Origin: CAZXGD01 sp046350455
GTDB lineage: Bacteria; Planctomycetota; Phycisphaerae; Phycisphaerales; SM1A02
Direction: 5' to 3'
DNA length: 64,000 nt
Assembly (NCBI GenBank): GCA_046350455.1
Contig: JAXMAM010000006.1
Location: 62,001-126,000 of the forward strand
Positions 43,846 to 51,693 of the stretch are shown one piece after another (within the stretch, counting starts at the first letter, position 1; every line of letters begins with the position of its first letter). The position numbers and the translations under genes were made by a program. A model generated the notes under the pieces. The model was not told where the DNA came from. It made no database searches and was given only the letters and a program-made list of their open reading frames with translations.

Positions 43846-44163
43846 CTATTGCGGCCTTCGCCGCGCTCCCCGCGCCCTGAGCAGCTTGGCATCTTGGAGA
43901 TCTCTGCCCACCTGATCCTCCAGTCCAACCTTGGCAAGGTCGGATGCAAGTCCCAGCACTTGCAAGACCGCTGCATACGCACCGATCGTGACGCCTGGGG
44001 CGCCACGTTCAAGGTTGCGCAGCGTGGCACGAGACATCCCAGCCCGCTCAGCCATCTGCACAGCGGTGATCCCACGCCGCAACCGCGCTTGGGCGAGTGA
44101 GAGCCCAAGACGCTCCACAGCCCTTGCTGTGGCAGGGAGGAGTTTGGCGACTTGTCGAGCCAT
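43846..44163 (-). CDS. hipB: HipB-like HTH antitoxin
   Basis: A 105-residue protein with an XRE-type helix-turn-helix (about residues 22-75; LAQARLRRGITAVQMAERAG then MSRATLRNLERG). The C-terminal 30 residues are basic. Placed immediately upstream of hipA on the same strand, it should neutralise HipA and repress the operon. The Met at 44163 is only a few bases from the predicted transcription start. Confidence 0.85.
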   Translation of the reverse strand: MARQVAKLLPATARAVERLGLSLAQARLRRGITAVQMAERAGMSRATLRNLERGAPGVTIGAYAAVLQVLGLASDLAKVGLEDQVGRDLQDAKLLRARGARRRPQ

Positions 44164-44172
44164 GTGATAGAT

Positions 44173-44202
44173 ATTCTAGCCAAACATGGACCGTGTGACC
44201 AA
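44173..44202 (-). promoter_or_regulatory. Predicted hipBA promoter giving a nearly leaderless mRNA
   Basis: On the minus strand TTGGTC (44197-44202) and TAGAAT (44173-44178) are 18 bp apart. The expected start, near 44166, is about three bases before the hipB ATG. The surrounding DNA is markedly AT-richer than the window average. No clean dyad operator is visible. Confidence 0.45.
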
Positions 44203-44357
44203 TATAACTTCCACTGGACACTGTGTACATGCGGGAATACAACCGAGTCAGTAAGGGTGCAGATGGCTCTAGGCGGCAAGGGCAATCTGGCATCAGCGCG
44301 CTCCCCGAGGCTGCGCCATCTATGGGGAAGCTGTTGGGTCGGGCCGGTCGGTCACAA

Positions 44358-45599
44358 TCAACGCAGGCATACCCCCCAAGCGCCGAGTAGCAGGCCGAGG
44401 TCAGAACCGTCCACAAGTCCATCCGCATTAATGTCGCCAGTGGATCCAGCCTCTGCAATGCCCCAGTGACCTAGCAAGACTCCGAGATCCGATCCGTCTA
44501 CCCGGCCATCTGGAAAGAGGTCCGCAAGACACTGACAACTGTCCGGAATGCCGTCCTGATTGAGGTCGGCCGCTCCACTAACAATCTCGCAGGCATCCCC
44601 AATGCCGTCGCCGTCGCAATCCGCTTGACTCGGGTTGAAGATGGCAGGGCAGTTGTCCACCGTGTCCGGCACGTCATCCTCATCGATGTCAGGGCCAGGC
44701 GTGCCCAAGAGCGCGACCGTTCTAAGCCATCCAACAGACACCTGACGTACTTGAGGCAGGCCGGCCGGAACATCGCACTGCCCCTGAGCGTTGTACCCCC
44801 AGCATCGGACCGTTCCATCCACGAGCACAGCTGCGGAATGGAACATCCCGCCCTGCACATGAGCAACCGGCCCCAGATCAGAAGGCACATCGATCTGGCC
44901 ATAGTCATTTACTCCCCAACACCGGAGTGCTCCATTGGACAAAAGGGCCAAGGTGTGGTCGGCGCCGGCTGCGACCTGGATGACGATCCCAAGATCCGCC
45001 GGAATTCTGCATTGGCCGAGGGCATTACTGCCCCAACACACCACTGACCCGTTGACATCAAGCCCCACTGTGTGCGCGGCTCCGCATCCAACCTGCTTCA
45101 CTCCTCTGAGACCAGACGGAGGATGGCATTGTCCGCTTGAATTCTCGCCCCAGCAGCGTGCAGTGCCATCTGCCAGAACTGCAACAGTGTGATTGTGAGC
45201 CGCAATGTTAATGGCCGCTGGTAGGCCTGCCGGCACATCGCACTGACCGGCAAAGTTCGCTCCCCAGCAGCGGACCACTCCAGTGGTGAGTAGGGCCACA
45301 GAATGGTTCTGTCCAGCGGCGACCCTCTTGACCATCCCGATGTTTGGCGGAACATCACAGGAACCATTGATGTTCTCGCCCCAACAACGAATGGTGCCGT
45401 CAGCGCGGTGTGCAATCTCATGACGCCAGCCAGAGGAAATCTGCACGACCATGTCGAGATCAGCAGGTACGTCCGCGCCCTCGCTTCGATATCCCCAACA
45501 CCAAACCGTGCCGCCAGCCGCGCTCGTATGGGTGAGCACCGCGATAGCTACCGATCCAACAAGTTGCGCGATCGCGCCGTTAGGTTTCATGCATGGCAC
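44358..45599 (-). CDS. Secreted RCC1-repeat protein with calcium-binding and dockerin-like C-terminus
   Basis: A 413-residue exported protein: signal peptide (about 1-28), then seven RCC1-like repeats of about 40 residues each carrying a Cys-Trp-Gly core (RCWGENINGSC, VCWGSNALGQC), probably forming one seven-bladed propeller. Next is a thrombospondin-3-like Asp-rich segment (DIDEDDVPDTVDNCP, CDGDGIGDACE), then two dockerin/EF-hand-like repeats (DGRVDGSDLGVLLGHWG and DINADGLVDGSDLGLLLGAWG) at the end. Such tails are common on Phycisphaerae secreted proteins and may mediate attachment. Ligand unknown. Confidence 0.85.
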   Translation of the reverse strand: MPCMKPNGAIAQLVGSVAIAVLTHTSAAGGTVWCWGYRSEGADVPADLDMVVQISSGWRHEIAHRADGTIRCWGENINGSCDVPPNIGMVKRVAAGQNHSVALLTTGVVRCWGANFAGQCDVPAGLPAAINIAAHNHTVAVLADGTARCWGENSSGQCHPPSGLRGVKQVGCGAAHTVGLDVNGSVVCWGSNALGQCRIPADLGIVIQVAAGADHTLALLSNGALRCWGVNDYGQIDVPSDLGPVAHVQGGMFHSAAVLVDGTVRCWGYNAQGQCDVPAGLPQVRQVSVGWLRTVALLGTPGPDIDEDDVPDTVDNCPAIFNPSQADCDGDGIGDACEIVSGAADLNQDGIPDSCQCLADLFPDGRVDGSDLGVLLGHWGIAEAGSTGDINADGLVDGSDLGLLLGAWGVCLR

Positions 45600-45736
45600 C
45601 CTGGAGAAAAAAGACCCTACCAGACTTAGGCAAGCAGTTTACGGTGAATGTCGGTTCCGCCCACAACCCGCCGCAACCTCCACACCTCTGCCCTGCGTAC
45701 TTCTCCACGGCAAGCGCCCTCGTGCGGGCCTCCGCC

Positions 45737-46375
45737 ATGAAGTTCCTTCCAACATCCACCGGCGGTCGAGTGCGGCTTGCAGCGTTGGTTGCAGTGCTGC
45801 TGGGCGGATGCGCCGTCTACAGAGTGGACCGAGTGGCCACCTACTGGATGGCAGACAAGCGCGAAGGCGACATCCTCTTTCAGTCGCTGCCGCATGGAGA
45901 TCTGGTGGACACCATCGAGGGCGTGACCCAATCAGAATGGTCGCACTGCGGCATTTTGATCCGCCGCGACGGGACCTGGTATGTCGCAGAGGCGATTGGT
46001 GAAGTGCGCTATACGCCCCTCTATCTCTGGGTGGTGCGCGGCCGCGCCTCCAAGGTGGCGGTGTACCGCGTGAAGGAGTTGCCACCAGACAGCAGCCAGG
46101 CGCTGAACAGCGGCGTGCGCGCGCTGCTGGGCCGGCCGTACGACTTCCGCTACGCGCCGGAGGACGATGAGATCTACTGCTCTGAGCTGGTCTACAAGGT
46201 GTTCGACCGCTCGCTTGGGATCCGCATCGGCACCTGGGAGCGGCTTGGCGACCTGAATTGGGAGCCCTATGAAGCAGTCATCCGGGACATGGAAAGCGGT
46301 GGTCTCCCGCTGGACCGAATGATGATCACACCCGTGGGACTCACGCGCAGCCCGCTGGTGGAGCAGGTTCACTGA
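45737..46375 (+). CDS. YiiX-like papain-fold (NlpC/P60-type) lipoprotein
   Basis: A 212-residue lipoprotein (lipobox LLGGC, Cys25). It resembles the YiiX/YebB permuted NlpC/P60 group: GDILFQSLPHGD starts the domain, WSHCGIL holds the probable catalytic His, and EIYCSELVYKVF the catalytic Cys. Such enzymes cleave amide or thioester bonds of peptides or lipids; substrate unknown. ATG 45737 is selected for its signal peptide inside a longer frame. Confidence 0.78.
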   Translation: MKFLPTSTGGRVRLAALVAVLLGGCAVYRVDRVATYWMADKREGDILFQSLPHGDLVDTIEGVTQSEWSHCGILIRRDGTWYVAEAIGEVRYTPLYLWVVRGRASKVAVYRVKELPPDSSQALNSGVRALLGRPYDFRYAPEDDEIYCSELVYKVFDRSLGIRIGTWERLGDLNWEPYEAVIRDMESGGLPLDRMMITPVGLTRSPLVEQVH

Positions 46376-46504
46376 TGAGGCGGATTGGCTCTCGCAAACT
46401 TGCATGTGCGCGGGGGCGTTTCTAGCATCCCCACCGCGCTGCGATGTGGTGCCACCTGGAATGCTCGCATCACAAGGGCAGCTCTTTCCCGGAGGACGCG
46501 CATC

Positions 46505-47140
46505 ATGTTCGTGCGATTGCATTCGAGCCGCCCAACGCCTGGCCTGCTTGCTCTGCTAGGTCTTCTGATCTTCGGACTTGGGCTGGCCGGCACAACCGCA
46601 CCTCCGAGTGACAAGGAAGAGTCAGCACGGATTGCCAAGGCAACAGAGCACTTTCAGAGTCTTGTTGATACTGCCAAACAGTTCCAGGCCAAGATGAAGC
46701 CGACAGTGACGGCGACGGTCACTGAAGAGCGTCTTCGAATGGCCAAGGAAAAGTCCAGCAGGTGGAGCTGCGAGGACGCTCTTTCGCGTGCCAAGGAGGA
46801 CAGCAAGGCCGCACGCAAGGAGCTGGGGACCCTGTCCGAGCGCTTGAAGACGAAGTGGGAGGGAGCCAAGCAGGCGGCGGGGTCCATTGAAGCAAGTCGC
46901 TTGCCATGGGGCTCCGACGCTCAGCTGGTCACCGACTCTGTGAACAAAGCCAGAGAACTGTTCAAGCTTGTCAATTCTTCCAAGACAGCGCAGGGAGCGG
47001 AGAGCATCGCCCGTCTCTGGGAGCGAACGCAGGAATACGCGCGCATCGCGCCACGCTGCCTCCCCCAGGCGAAAGCGGAAGACCTGGTCCCAGCAACCGT
47101 GCGCGTCCCCTGCACAATGGAAGTTGTCAAGATGCGGTAG
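46505..47140 (+). CDS. Exported or anchored coiled-coil protein, unknown function
   Basis: A 211-residue protein with an N-terminal hydrophobic segment (about 14-31) and a long, charged helical body rich in Lys, Glu and Ala (about 45-170), likely a coiled coil. Two Cys (RWSCEDAL and PRCLPQ) may form a disulfide if exported. ATG 46505 is preceded by GGAGG. No family recognised. Confidence 0.55.
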   Translation: MFVRLHSSRPTPGLLALLGLLIFGLGLAGTTAPPSDKEESARIAKATEHFQSLVDTAKQFQAKMKPTVTATVTEERLRMAKEKSSRWSCEDALSRAKEDSKAARKELGTLSERLKTKWEGAKQAAGSIEASRLPWGSDAQLVTDSVNKARELFKLVNSSKTAQGAESIARLWERTQEYARIAPRCLPQAKAEDLVPATVRVPCTMEVVKMR

Positions 47141-47199
47141 AGCGTCGGCAGGCTCAAGCGCCCGGAGTGGACGCGCGGCCTATCCGCTCCATCGTGCTG

Positions 47200-48117
47200 A
47201 TGCGGCCCATCGCCATGATCGACGAGTCCCGTCCAAGTCTGCTCACGCGCCTGGTGGTGCGCCTGCGCTGGCCGGCGGCCGCAGTGGCCGCGTTCCTTGC
47301 CATCATCATCTTCGCAAGCGGCTGGTTCACCGCGGAGTGCCTGGTGAATTCGGACATTCCGCTGCTGCCACATAGGGTGAGTGCTTCGATCTGGGGGGGC
47401 GTGCTTCAGCTTCGCACGTCCAACGATTTGTGGTGGCCGGACGTGTCTCACATCATGTGCGAGCGACAAGACTCCCCCATCTTGTGGTACTGGTGTTACC
47501 TGGAACAACGGGGCGCAGAGTCATATTTTCCGCTCTGGATTGCGGCAGCTCCGTGCGCGTTCGTCGCCGCTGTGGGCTTCCGCGATGCCCGGCGCGCGCC
47601 ATGGGCCGTCAAACGAACCTCTCCGCCCGCGCGCGTGCAGAGGAGCGCGCTGAAGACCACGGTGGTCCGTCTTCGCTGGCCCGCCGTGGCAGCCGTGTTG
47701 GGTCTGGCGGTGCTCATGGCGGTCGGCGCACGGTGGGGACTCTCCTTCTCCTCCACGATTCCATGGACGGACGCCACGGTGCGCGCCGCCGCTGGAAATG
47801 GCGCGCTCACGCTTGGTTGCTACAGCACGCACGTTCCATCATGGAACATGTGGCTGAGCCTGCCCAGCAGCGCCAACCTCCCGCACTTCACTACATGGAC
47901 ATGGTTCCCCTTCCTCTGGAGCGGGGTGCCGCCCATGAACTTCAGCGTGGGCATTCCACTCTGGCTTCCGGCGCTGCCCCTCACTGCGCTTGCGTGGATC
48001 GGCTTCCGATTGAAGCGCAATGATCCCAAGGCTGGCCAGTGCGCAGCTTGTGGGCATCCGCTGATGGGCGCCGAAACCTGCCCAGAGTGCGGGTGCACCG
48101 GTCCCGCGCATGGCTGA
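47200..48117 (+). CDS. Internally duplicated membrane protein with C-terminal zinc ribbon
   Basis: A 305-residue protein made of two similar halves, each with a VVRLRWPA start, a membrane helix, an extracytoplasmic stretch and a second helix (PLWIAAAPCAFVAAVGF; PLWLPALPLTALAWIGF). A cytoplasmic CAACGHPLMGAETCPECGC zinc ribbon follows. Proteins with such a tail are frequent in planctomycetes, with no known function. The start (47200, or 47215) is uncertain. Confidence 0.55.
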   Translation: MRPIAMIDESRPSLLTRLVVRLRWPAAAVAAFLAIIIFASGWFTAECLVNSDIPLLPHRVSASIWGGVLQLRTSNDLWWPDVSHIMCERQDSPILWYWCYLEQRGAESYFPLWIAAAPCAFVAAVGFRDARRAPWAVKRTSPPARVQRSALKTTVVRLRWPAVAAVLGLAVLMAVGARWGLSFSSTIPWTDATVRAAAGNGALTLGCYSTHVPSWNMWLSLPSSANLPHFTTWTWFPFLWSGVPPMNFSVGIPLWLPALPLTALAWIGFRLKRNDPKAGQCAACGHPLMGAETCPECGCTGPAHG

Positions 48118-48165
48118 GCGCGCACCCTCCTGTTTCGTTCGGGCGGGGGACCTATCCTGCCCCAC

Positions 48166-49605
48166 ATGCAAGACCGCATGCTCATCGGCGGCGCGTGGTG
48201 TGGGGCGGCCAGCGGCAAGACCTTTCCCGTTCGCAATCCAGCCACCGACGCGCTGATTGCAGAAGTCCCAGACGGCACCAGCACAGACACAGCGCAGGCC
48301 ATCAGCGCGGCAGCGGCAGCCTTCCCCGCGTGGAGCGCCACCACCGCGCTGGAGCGCAGCGGCCTGCTGCGCGCGCTGGCCGCAGCCATGATGCAGCGGC
48401 AAGAGCAGCTGGCCACCCTGTGCACCAGCGAGTGCGGCAAGCCACTGACCGAAGCGCGCGGCGAAGTGGCCTACGCAGCAGGCTTCCTGGACTGGTTTGC
48501 AGAAGAAGCACGCCGCGTTTACGGGCAGAGCATTCCGTCCAGCGACCCCGCCAAGCGCCTGCTCACGCTGCGCCGACCTGTGGGCGTGGCCGCCGCCATC
48601 ACGCCGTGGAACTTTCCGCTGGCCATGGTGACGCGCAAGATGGGCCCCGCGCTGGCTGCTGGCTGCACGCAGGTGGTGAAGCCCGCGGAGCAGACGCCCC
48701 TTTCAGCGCTGGCCATTGCAGAGCTGGCCGCCGAGGTTGGCTTTCCTGCGGGCGTGATCAATGTGGTAACAGGTCTGGACGCAGCGGCGCTGTGCGCGCC
48801 GTTCTTCCAGGGCATGACAGTGCGGCACGTGAGCTTCACGGGCAGCACCGAGGTTGGCAAGCTGCTGATCCGCCAGAGCGCAGACAGCGTGATCCGCCTG
48901 AGCCTGGAGCTGGGCGGCCACGCGCCGTTCGTGGTGTTTGAGGACGCAGACCTTGACCTGGCGGTGGCGGGCGCCATGGCCAGCAAGTTCCGCAACAGCG
49001 GCCAGACGTGCGTGTGCGCCAACCGGTTCCTGGTGCAGCGCAGCGTGCGTGCTGCATTTGTAGAGAAGTTCACCGCTGCAGTGCGCGCCCTGAAGGTGGG
49101 CCGCGGCGACCAGCCCGGCGTGAACGTTGGCCCGCTCATTGACGACGCCGGCGACCGCAAGGTGGCCGAGCATGTGCAGGAAGCCGTGGCGGCCGGGGCG
49201 GCCATCCGCTGCGGCGGCAAGCCAGCGCGCGTGGAGGGCGGCAGTGCGCGCTTCTTTGAGCCCACCGTGCTAGACCAGGTGACCCCTGCCATGCGCTGCG
49301 CGCGCGAGGAGACCTTTGGCCCAGTGGCGCCTGTCATGGAGTTTGGCACCGAACAAGAAGCCCTGGCCATGGCCAACGACACCCCGTATGGTCTGGCTGC
49401 GTACTGCTACACGCGCGATGGCGCACGCATCGTGCGCATGATGGAGGGGTTGCACTACGGCATCGTGGGCATCAACGACGCGCTGCCAGCCTGCCCGCAA
49501 GCGCCCTTTGGCGGCGTGAAGCAGAGCGGCCTTGGCCGCGAAGGCGGCCCGCATGGCATTGATGAGTATCTGGACCTGCGCTACGTGAGCTGGCGGGTGG
49601 GCTGA
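48166..49605 (+). CDS. gabD: Succinate-semialdehyde dehydrogenase (NAD(P)+)
   Basis: A 479-residue aldehyde dehydrogenase. The NAD loop is FTGSTEVGK, the catalytic Glu is in LELGGHAP, the nucleophilic Cys in NSGQTCVCANR, and EETFGPVAPV lies near the end. Family blocks such as PWNFPLAMVTRK and GVKQSGLGREGG match GabD, which oxidises succinate semialdehyde to succinate; glutarate-semialdehyde activity is possible. No transaminase gene lies next to it. It ends exactly where the convergent mscL begins. Confidence 0.92.
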   Translation: MQDRMLIGGAWCGAASGKTFPVRNPATDALIAEVPDGTSTDTAQAISAAAAAFPAWSATTALERSGLLRALAAAMMQRQEQLATLCTSECGKPLTEARGEVAYAAGFLDWFAEEARRVYGQSIPSSDPAKRLLTLRRPVGVAAAITPWNFPLAMVTRKMGPALAAGCTQVVKPAEQTPLSALAIAELAAEVGFPAGVINVVTGLDAAALCAPFFQGMTVRHVSFTGSTEVGKLLIRQSADSVIRLSLELGGHAPFVVFEDADLDLAVAGAMASKFRNSGQTCVCANRFLVQRSVRAAFVEKFTAAVRALKVGRGDQPGVNVGPLIDDAGDRKVAEHVQEAVAAGAAIRCGGKPARVEGGSARFFEPTVLDQVTPAMRCAREETFGPVAPVMEFGTEQEALAMANDTPYGLAAYCYTRDGARIVRMMEGLHYGIVGINDALPACPQAPFGGVKQSGLGREGGPHGIDEYLDLRYVSWRVG

Positions 49606-50028
49606 TCAGCCCCCGCCCGCCTTGCTGTCGCCGTCCTTGATCTGGCCGATGGTCTTGCCAGCCATGCTGGAGATCTTCTTGAGCTCCTCCAGGCTGCGCA
49701 TGTCGGCCAGCTTGTTCATGGTGCGGATGGCCACGAACACGCTGAGCGCCACGATGAAGAACTGCACCACCGTGTCCAGGAACGCGCCGTAGCGGATGGC
49801 CACCTCGGGCGTGGTGGTCACGCCGTTCTCCATGACCGCCTTCTGCAGGATCAGCTTCAGGTCGCTGAAGTTCACGCCGCCAATCAGGAGGCCCAGCGGC
49901 GGGTTGAAGATGTCCTTCACCACAGAGTCAACCACCTTGCCAAAGGCCGCACCAATGATCACGCCCACGGCCAGGTCCAGTGCATTGCCCTTGACAGCGA
50001 AAGTCTTGAATTCCTGAATGATGCCCAT
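49606..50028 (-). CDS. mscL: Large-conductance mechanosensitive channel MscL
   Basis: A 140-residue channel subunit of normal length (about 136 in E. coli): an amphipathic start (IIQEFKTFAVKGNALDLAVG), membrane helix 1 (GVIIGAAFGKVVDSVV), a periplasmic loop, helix 2 (VVQFFIVALSVFVAI) and a cytoplasmic C-terminal helix. It opens under membrane tension during hypo-osmotic shock. It is convergent with gabD with no gap. Confidence 0.96.
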   Translation of the reverse strand: MGIIQEFKTFAVKGNALDLAVGVIIGAAFGKVVDSVVKDIFNPPLGLLIGGVNFSDLKLILQKAVMENGVTTTPEVAIRYGAFLDTVVQFFIVALSVFVAIRTMNKLADMRSLEELKKISSMAGKTIGQIKDGDSKAGGG

Positions 50029-50052
50029 GGCGGCATTCTACGATGCGCACCC

Positions 50053-51690
50053 GTGCGATACCGCCCTGCCATGATCCTGATGGTGTCTGCGGTCGCCGTG
50101 GCCACCGCAAGCGCCGCGCTGGTGGCCACTTGGCTGGCCGGCCGCGCCGAGATGCGCCGCGCGCTGGAGACGCAGGCCGTGGTGCTGGCCAGCACGGCCG
50201 CGCAGGGCGTGGACGCAGCGCAGAACACCCGCGCCGCGCAGGGGCAGTCCTTTACATCGGAGGACTATGCCACCATCGAGCGCGCGCTGCGCCGCATGCG
50301 GGACAGCTGGCGTGCAGCCGGACTGAACGTGCGCTACGTGTACACCCTGGTGCCAGACACGCGGTCGCCCACCGGCCTGGCATATGCCGTGGACGCAGAG
50401 GAAGAGGCCGTCAACAAGTCGCAGATCGGCGAGCCGTGGATCACGCGCACCTCAGACGTGGGCACCTTTGACTACCGCCACCCGCAGGCCTTTGGCTACG
50501 AGGACCGGTACGGCGAGTTCTTCAGCGGCTTCATGCCCGTGCGCGCAGAAGGCACCGACGTGGCCATGGTGGTGGGCGTGGACCTGGATGGCTCGCTGGT
50601 GGACCAGGCTGGCTGGCGCACCATCCGCACCGCGCTGGGGCCAGTGGCGTTGATCATCGTGCTGGCGGTGCTGCTGGCTGGCATTCCGGGGCGGCGCCTG
50701 GTGCGTCCGCTGGAGAACCTCCGCGTGGTCGCGCAGCGGTTTGGCCAGGGGGACCTGACCGTGCGCCCCGACGTGCGCGCGCCCGGCGAGGCTGGCGCGA
50801 TTGCGGTGGCCCTGCAGAGCTCGCTGGCTGCCCTGCGGCACACCGTGCGCAGCGCGGATGACACCTCTCAGCGCGTGCGCGAAGCCTGCGAGCGCCTGCT
50901 TGCCACTGCCGAGGAGCGCCGCAAGGCCGTCCGCCAGGCCACCGAACGCACAGCAGATGCCGCTCGCCGCGCACGCGCCATCGTGGCTGCCAGCGGCAAC
51001 ATCGCGCATGACGCCAACGCAGTGGCTGGCGTGGCCCGCGAGTCTGTTGAGGCGGGCACGCAGATGCAGCGGGAGATTGCAGCCATTGAAGGCTCCGTGC
51101 GCGGCGTGGTGGAGCGCGGGCATGAGCTGGCCCGGAACCTGCAGGTGATGCGCGATCGCGCCGCCACCGTGGACAGCGCGCTGGAGACCATCGTGCAGGT
51201 GGCCAACCGCAGCAGCGTGCTCAGCCTGAACGCAGAGATCGAGGCCAACCAGGCCGGCCCGGCTGGCCGCGGCTTTGCTGTGGTGGCGCGCGAGATCCGC
51301 CGCCTGGCTGAACAGGCCGCCGCCAGCAGCCTGCAGGTGGAGCGCAACCTGGCCGCCATGCATGAGGCCATGCAGGCTGGCGACCGCGCTGCAGAGGTGT
51401 TCGACCGCGCTGCGCAGGAGGCCAGCCAGAAGTCATCGCAGCTGTCCATGTGCCTGTCGCAGGGCATGCGCGAGCTGGACTCGCTGACACCGCGCCTGCA
51501 GGGCATTGCAGAGCGCGGCGACGACTTCAACCGCGAAGGCCGCACCATGGACGCTGGCCTGGCAGAGGCAGAGGCCGCGGTGGCGGCGCTGGGCGCGCTG
51601 CTTGAGAACTTTGATACGTCGCTGGCCGAGCTGCGGGACCGATCGCAGCAGGTGCACGGCCTGCTGGCGCAACTCAGAACAGAGGAATGA
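50053..51690 (+). CDS. Chemoreceptor-like protein with HAMP and divergent MCP signalling domain
   Basis: A 545-residue membrane protein: helix 1 (about 7-29), a periplasmic sensor (30-190), helix 2 (about 192-212), a HAMP domain (213-265), then a cytoplasmic coiled coil with an MCP signalling tip (SLNAEIEANQAG...GRGFAVVAREIRRLAEQ). Tip positions equivalent to Tsr Arg388 and Glu391 are Gln and Pro. No che genes are nearby. Start is GTG 50053 or ATG 50071. It precedes the CRTAC1 gene by 3 bp. Confidence 0.8.
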   Translation: MRYRPAMILMVSAVAVATASAALVATWLAGRAEMRRALETQAVVLASTAAQGVDAAQNTRAAQGQSFTSEDYATIERALRRMRDSWRAAGLNVRYVYTLVPDTRSPTGLAYAVDAEEEAVNKSQIGEPWITRTSDVGTFDYRHPQAFGYEDRYGEFFSGFMPVRAEGTDVAMVVGVDLDGSLVDQAGWRTIRTALGPVALIIVLAVLLAGIPGRRLVRPLENLRVVAQRFGQGDLTVRPDVRAPGEAGAIAVALQSSLAALRHTVRSADDTSQRVREACERLLATAEERRKAVRQATERTADAARRARAIVAASGNIAHDANAVAGVARESVEAGTQMQREIAAIEGSVRGVVERGHELARNLQVMRDRAATVDSALETIVQVANRSSVLSLNAEIEANQAGPAGRGFAVVAREIRRLAEQAAASSLQVERNLAAMHEAMQAGDRAAEVFDRAAQEASQKSSQLSMCLSQGMRELDSLTPRLQGIAERGDDFNREGRTMDAGLAEAEAAVAALGALLENFDTSLAELRDRSQQVHGLLAQLRTEE

Positions 51691-51693
51691 CCC

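Noticed and set aside
40445..48000. Direct repeat of the tRNA-Ala 3' end as an attachment site
   Set aside because: I looked for copies of the T-arm and acceptor end downstream and found none by eye, so no att site is annotated.
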